From assembly GCA_003444795.1 (NCBI GenBank), contig DLWR01000143.1, positions 1-6,398 on the forward strand: DNA of 6,398 bases, in the 5' to 3' direction. Origin of the DNA: Cryomorphaceae bacterium. Lineage in GTDB: Bacteria; Bacteroidota; Bacteroidia; Flavobacteriales; Schleiferiaceae. Positions 4,795 through 6,398 of this stretch are shown here, piece after piece (within the stretch, counting starts at the first letter, position 1; the number at the start of each line of letters is the position of its first letter). The notes beneath the pieces were generated by a model. It made no database searches. It worked only from the letters and a program-made list of their open reading frames with translations, and was not told where the DNA came from. The position numbers and the translations under genes are program-made.

Positions 4795-5964
4795 ATGAAA
4801 AAAATACTGCTGCTCGGCTCCGGTGAGTTGGGAAAAGAACTGGTCATTGCCCTGAAGCGACTTGGGGCCTACGTGGTTGCATGTGATTCCTACGAGGGCG
4901 CTCCTGCGATGCAAGTGGCCGATGACTACGAGGTCTTCAATATGCTAGACGGAAGGGCACTCGATGCAGCGGTGGTGAAGCACCGCCCGGACCGAATTGT
5001 CCCGGAGGTGGAGAGCATTCGAACCGATCGCTTCTACGATTACGAGGCGGAAGGTTTTCACGTGGTTCCGTCCGCAAAAGCCGCCAATTTTACGATGAAT
5101 CGCAAGCTGATTCGGGATCTTGCGGCTCAAGAACTTGGCTTGCGAACCGCGCCCTATCGGTATGCCACCACTTTGAAAGAATTTGAGGAAGCGGTGGCAG
5201 AAATTGGGATGCCCTGTGTCGTCAAGCCCTTGATGTCCTCATCAGGAAAAGGCCAGTCTGTGGTAAAAACGGCGGAAGACGTCGCAAAAGCTTGGGCCTA
5301 TGCGATGGAGGGTAGTCGTGGGGACTTGATGGAGGTCATTGTGGAAGGCTTTATAGATTTTCACACGGAAATCACCCTCCTTACGGTCACCCAAAAAAAC
5401 GGGCCTACCCTCTTCTGCGCGCCCATTGGGCACCGCCAGGAGCGCGGAGACTACCAGGAAAGTTGGCAGCCCTGTGCCATTTCGCCGAAGGATTTGCTCG
5501 AAGCGCAAACGATGGCTGCCAAAGTCACCGAAGCCTTGGGCGGTTCTGGGATTTGGGGCATCGAATTTTTTATCACCTCCAAGGGAGTCGTCTTCTCAGA
5601 ATTGTCGCCTCGTCCACATGATACAGGCATGGTCACCTTGGCCCATACGCAGAACTTGAATGAGTTTGAACTGCATGCGCGTGCCTTCTTAGGCCTGCCT
5701 ATTCCCGAAATTGAACTGCGTCAGGCTGGAGTTTCAGCGGTAATTCTGGCCACGGATGCCGGCCAAAACCCGCCTACCTACACCGGTTTGGAAGAGGCGC
5801 TAGCCATGCAACAATCTGATGTGAAACTCTTCGGCAAACCGACCACCCGTCCCTATCGGCGCATGGGGGTCGCCTTGACGTATGGCGCTGTAGACACCGA
5901 CATGGATGCCCTGCGCGCGCATGCCAGAACCATGGCTGACTGTGTGGTGGTGCACAGCCATTAA
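4795..5964 (+). CDS. purT: Formate-dependent phosphoribosylglycinamide formyltransferase (GAR transformylase 2)
   Basis: PurT makes formyl-GAR from GAR, formate and ATP, the folate-independent route for the third step of purine synthesis. The 389-residue length agrees with the E. coli enzyme (about 392). It is a cytosolic ATP-grasp protein. The N-terminal substrate domain has [11 protein letters not shown] (5-15) and PEVESI (70-75). [16 protein letters not shown] (101-116) leads into the ATP-grasp fold, with [14 protein letters not shown] at 141-154. [15 protein letters not shown] (184-198), [18 protein letters not shown] (209-226) and [15 protein letters not shown] (267-281) are all intact. 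E257 and E269 fit the magnesium ligands, keeping the 12-residue spacing of the E. coli pair. LFGKP (345-349) and RRMGVAL (355-361) are near the C-terminus. The start is the first ATG, giving the usual [10 protein letters not shown] opening. All key motifs are present, so it should be active. It appears to be a single-gene unit, with no other pur gene nearby. Confidence 0.97.
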   Translation: MKKILLLGSGELGKELVIALKRLGAYVVACDSYEGAPAMQVADDYEVFNMLDGRALDAAVVKHRPDRIVPEVESIRTDRFYDYEAEGFHVVPSAKAANFTMNRKLIRDLAAQELGLRTAPYRYATTLKEFEEAVAEIGMPCVVKPLMSSSGKGQSVVKTAEDVAKAWAYAMEGSRGDLMEVIVEGFIDFHTEITLLTVTQKNGPTLFCAPIGHRQERGDYQESWQPCAISPKDLLEAQTMAAKVTEALGGSGIWGIEFFITSKGVVFSELSPRPHDTGMVTLAHTQNLNEFELHARAFLGLPIPEIELRQAGVSAVILATDAGQNPPTYTGLEEALAMQQSDVKLFGKPTTRPYRRMGVALTYGAVDTDMDALRAHARTMADCVVVHSH

Positions 5965-5990
5965 ACGTTTGTAAACGCTTTTAAACGCTT
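5961..5990. repeat. Three tandem 10-bp repeats after purT
   Basis: The units are TTAAACGTTT, GTAAACGCTT and TTAAACGCTT, perfectly in phase, so that the core AAACG recurs once per helical turn. The first unit includes the purT stop codon. The whole stretch fills almost all of the 32-base gap before the next gene. Units of this form are near-palindromic and could be an operator or part of a transcription end signal. Confidence 0.6.
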
Positions 5991-5997
5991 GTATTCG
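5968..5997 (+). promoter_or_regulatory. Putative promoter of the right-edge gene (TTTG, 18-base spacer, TGTATTCG)
   Basis: TTTG at 5968-5971 fits the Bacteroidota -33 box. TGTATTCG at 5990-5997 resembles TAnnTTTG with two changes, at an acceptable 18-base spacer. If it is used, transcription would begin at about 6002-6004, which favours the ATG at 6009 over the GTG at 5997 as start codon. The element overlaps the 10-bp repeats. Confidence 0.3.
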
Positions 5998-6398
5998 TGA
6001 AAAAACTTATGCTCCTTGCCGGACTGCTTTTTAGCTTGGCCCTCCAGGCGCAGCTGGATACTCAAGTGGTCCGCTTAGAGGCCGCCCCTGTTTTTGGAAA
6101 ACGGACCAATATCGCTTGGGAGGTGATTCAAAAAGTCATGGCCCAGCGGAGCCTCCAAATCGAGCAAACACAAACCGTGCAATGCAGTACCTATGCAAAG
6201 AGTAGCTATCTCCAAGGGGGGCGAAGCAAGCTCTTTGAATTTTTGAGCTACTCCCAGCGCGTGCGCCCGGGGACGTACCGCGAATTCGTGGTCGCAGTTG
6301 ATCAGCATTTGTCCAGAGGGCCGGGGGATTTTGGAAATCAAATGGAGGTGCAGGCGAGTTTTTCCGGTCGTGGAAATTTTATGGGCGACCAACAGGCT
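5997..6398 (+). CDS. Secreted or envelope protein, N-terminal part (possibly DUF5686-like; runs off right edge)
   Basis: The visible part is 134 codons and has no stop before the edge. Starting at GTG 5997 it reads MKKLMLLAGLLFSLALQA then Q, a textbook Sec signal peptide with cleavage near 18-19. Starting instead at ATG 6009 would keep the hydrophobic core but lose the two lysines, so GTG is preferred despite being less common. The mature part begins LDTQVVRLEAAPVFGKRTN, then AWEVIQKVMAQRSLQIEQ, a Tyr/Ser stretch CSTYAKSSYLQ, and LFEFLSYSQRVRPGTYREFVVAVDQH. The order 'helix with VIQKV, then a tyrosine strand, then a strand ending in a REFVVA-like segment' recalls DUF5686 outer-membrane proteins of Bacteroidota, but it lacks their usual N-terminal carboxypeptidase-like domain. 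I therefore regard that family assignment as weak. It lies 32 bases after purT on the same strand and may be partly co-transcribed. Confidence 0.7.
   Translation, partial: MKKLMLLAGLLFSLALQAQLDTQVVRLEAAPVFGKRTNIAWEVIQKVMAQRSLQIEQTQTVQCSTYAKSSYLQGGRSKLFEFLSYSQRVRPGTYREFVVAVDQHLSRGPGDFGNQMEVQASFSGRGNFMGDQQA

Noticed and set aside
6075..6392. Minus-strand 105-codon frame near the right edge
   Set aside because: It is opposite a plus-strand frame with a clear signal peptide and no stop, and shows no domain or signal.

Overview
The window looks like a chromosomal segment of a member of the Bacteroidota, most likely the Flavobacteriia or a Cryomorphaceae-like lineage. Three things suggest this. 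The proteins resemble families I know mainly from that phylum: a Lys1-type NAD(P)-dependent oxidoreductase, an HMA-MauE fusion and a 'GRTATEIKS'-type GNAT protein. Shine-Dalgarno sequences are absent. Elements resembling the Bacteroidota -7 box TAnnTTTG sit just in front of several start codons. Base composition is a little above half G+C by eye, on the high side for this group. I saw no RNA genes, CRISPR arrays, phage genes or insertion sequences.

Layout. (1) Positions 1-1880, minus strand: one uninterrupted reading frame, open at the left edge, in which a full-length Lys1-like oxidoreductase runs directly into an M3-family oligopeptidase (Dcp/OpdA-like). This is the most unusual item in the window. 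(2) 1881-2065: an intergenic region holding a G-rich array with exact 8-bp period, an AT-rich core with a 12-bp palindrome, and a shorter inverted counterpart of the array. (3) 2066-2898, minus strand: a two-gene operon, a secreted NlpC/P60 cysteine peptidase overlapping by an ATGA junction with a small cysteine-containing lipoprotein. (4) 2897-3628, plus strand: an HMA metal-binding domain fused to a MauE/DoxX-like membrane domain. Its ATG overlaps the NlpC ATG on the opposite strand inside CCATGG. (5) 3764-4750, plus: a GNAT/FemAB-like acyltransferase, apparently starting at TTG. (6) 4795-5964, plus: a complete purT. (7) 5997 to the right edge, plus: the start of a secreted or envelope protein, possibly DUF5686-like, behind three 10-bp repeats.

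The genes do not form one obvious pathway. purT is purine synthesis. The Lys1-M3 fusion suggests linked lysine and peptide metabolism. The NlpC-lipoprotein pair and the last gene act in the envelope, and the HMA-MauE protein probably handles metal or redox chemistry at the inner membrane. The points that most deserve follow-up are the Lys1-M3 fusion, the overlapping divergent start codons with promoters buried in the opposite coding sequence, the apparently leaderless starts, and the octamer G-tract array upstream of the fusion gene.
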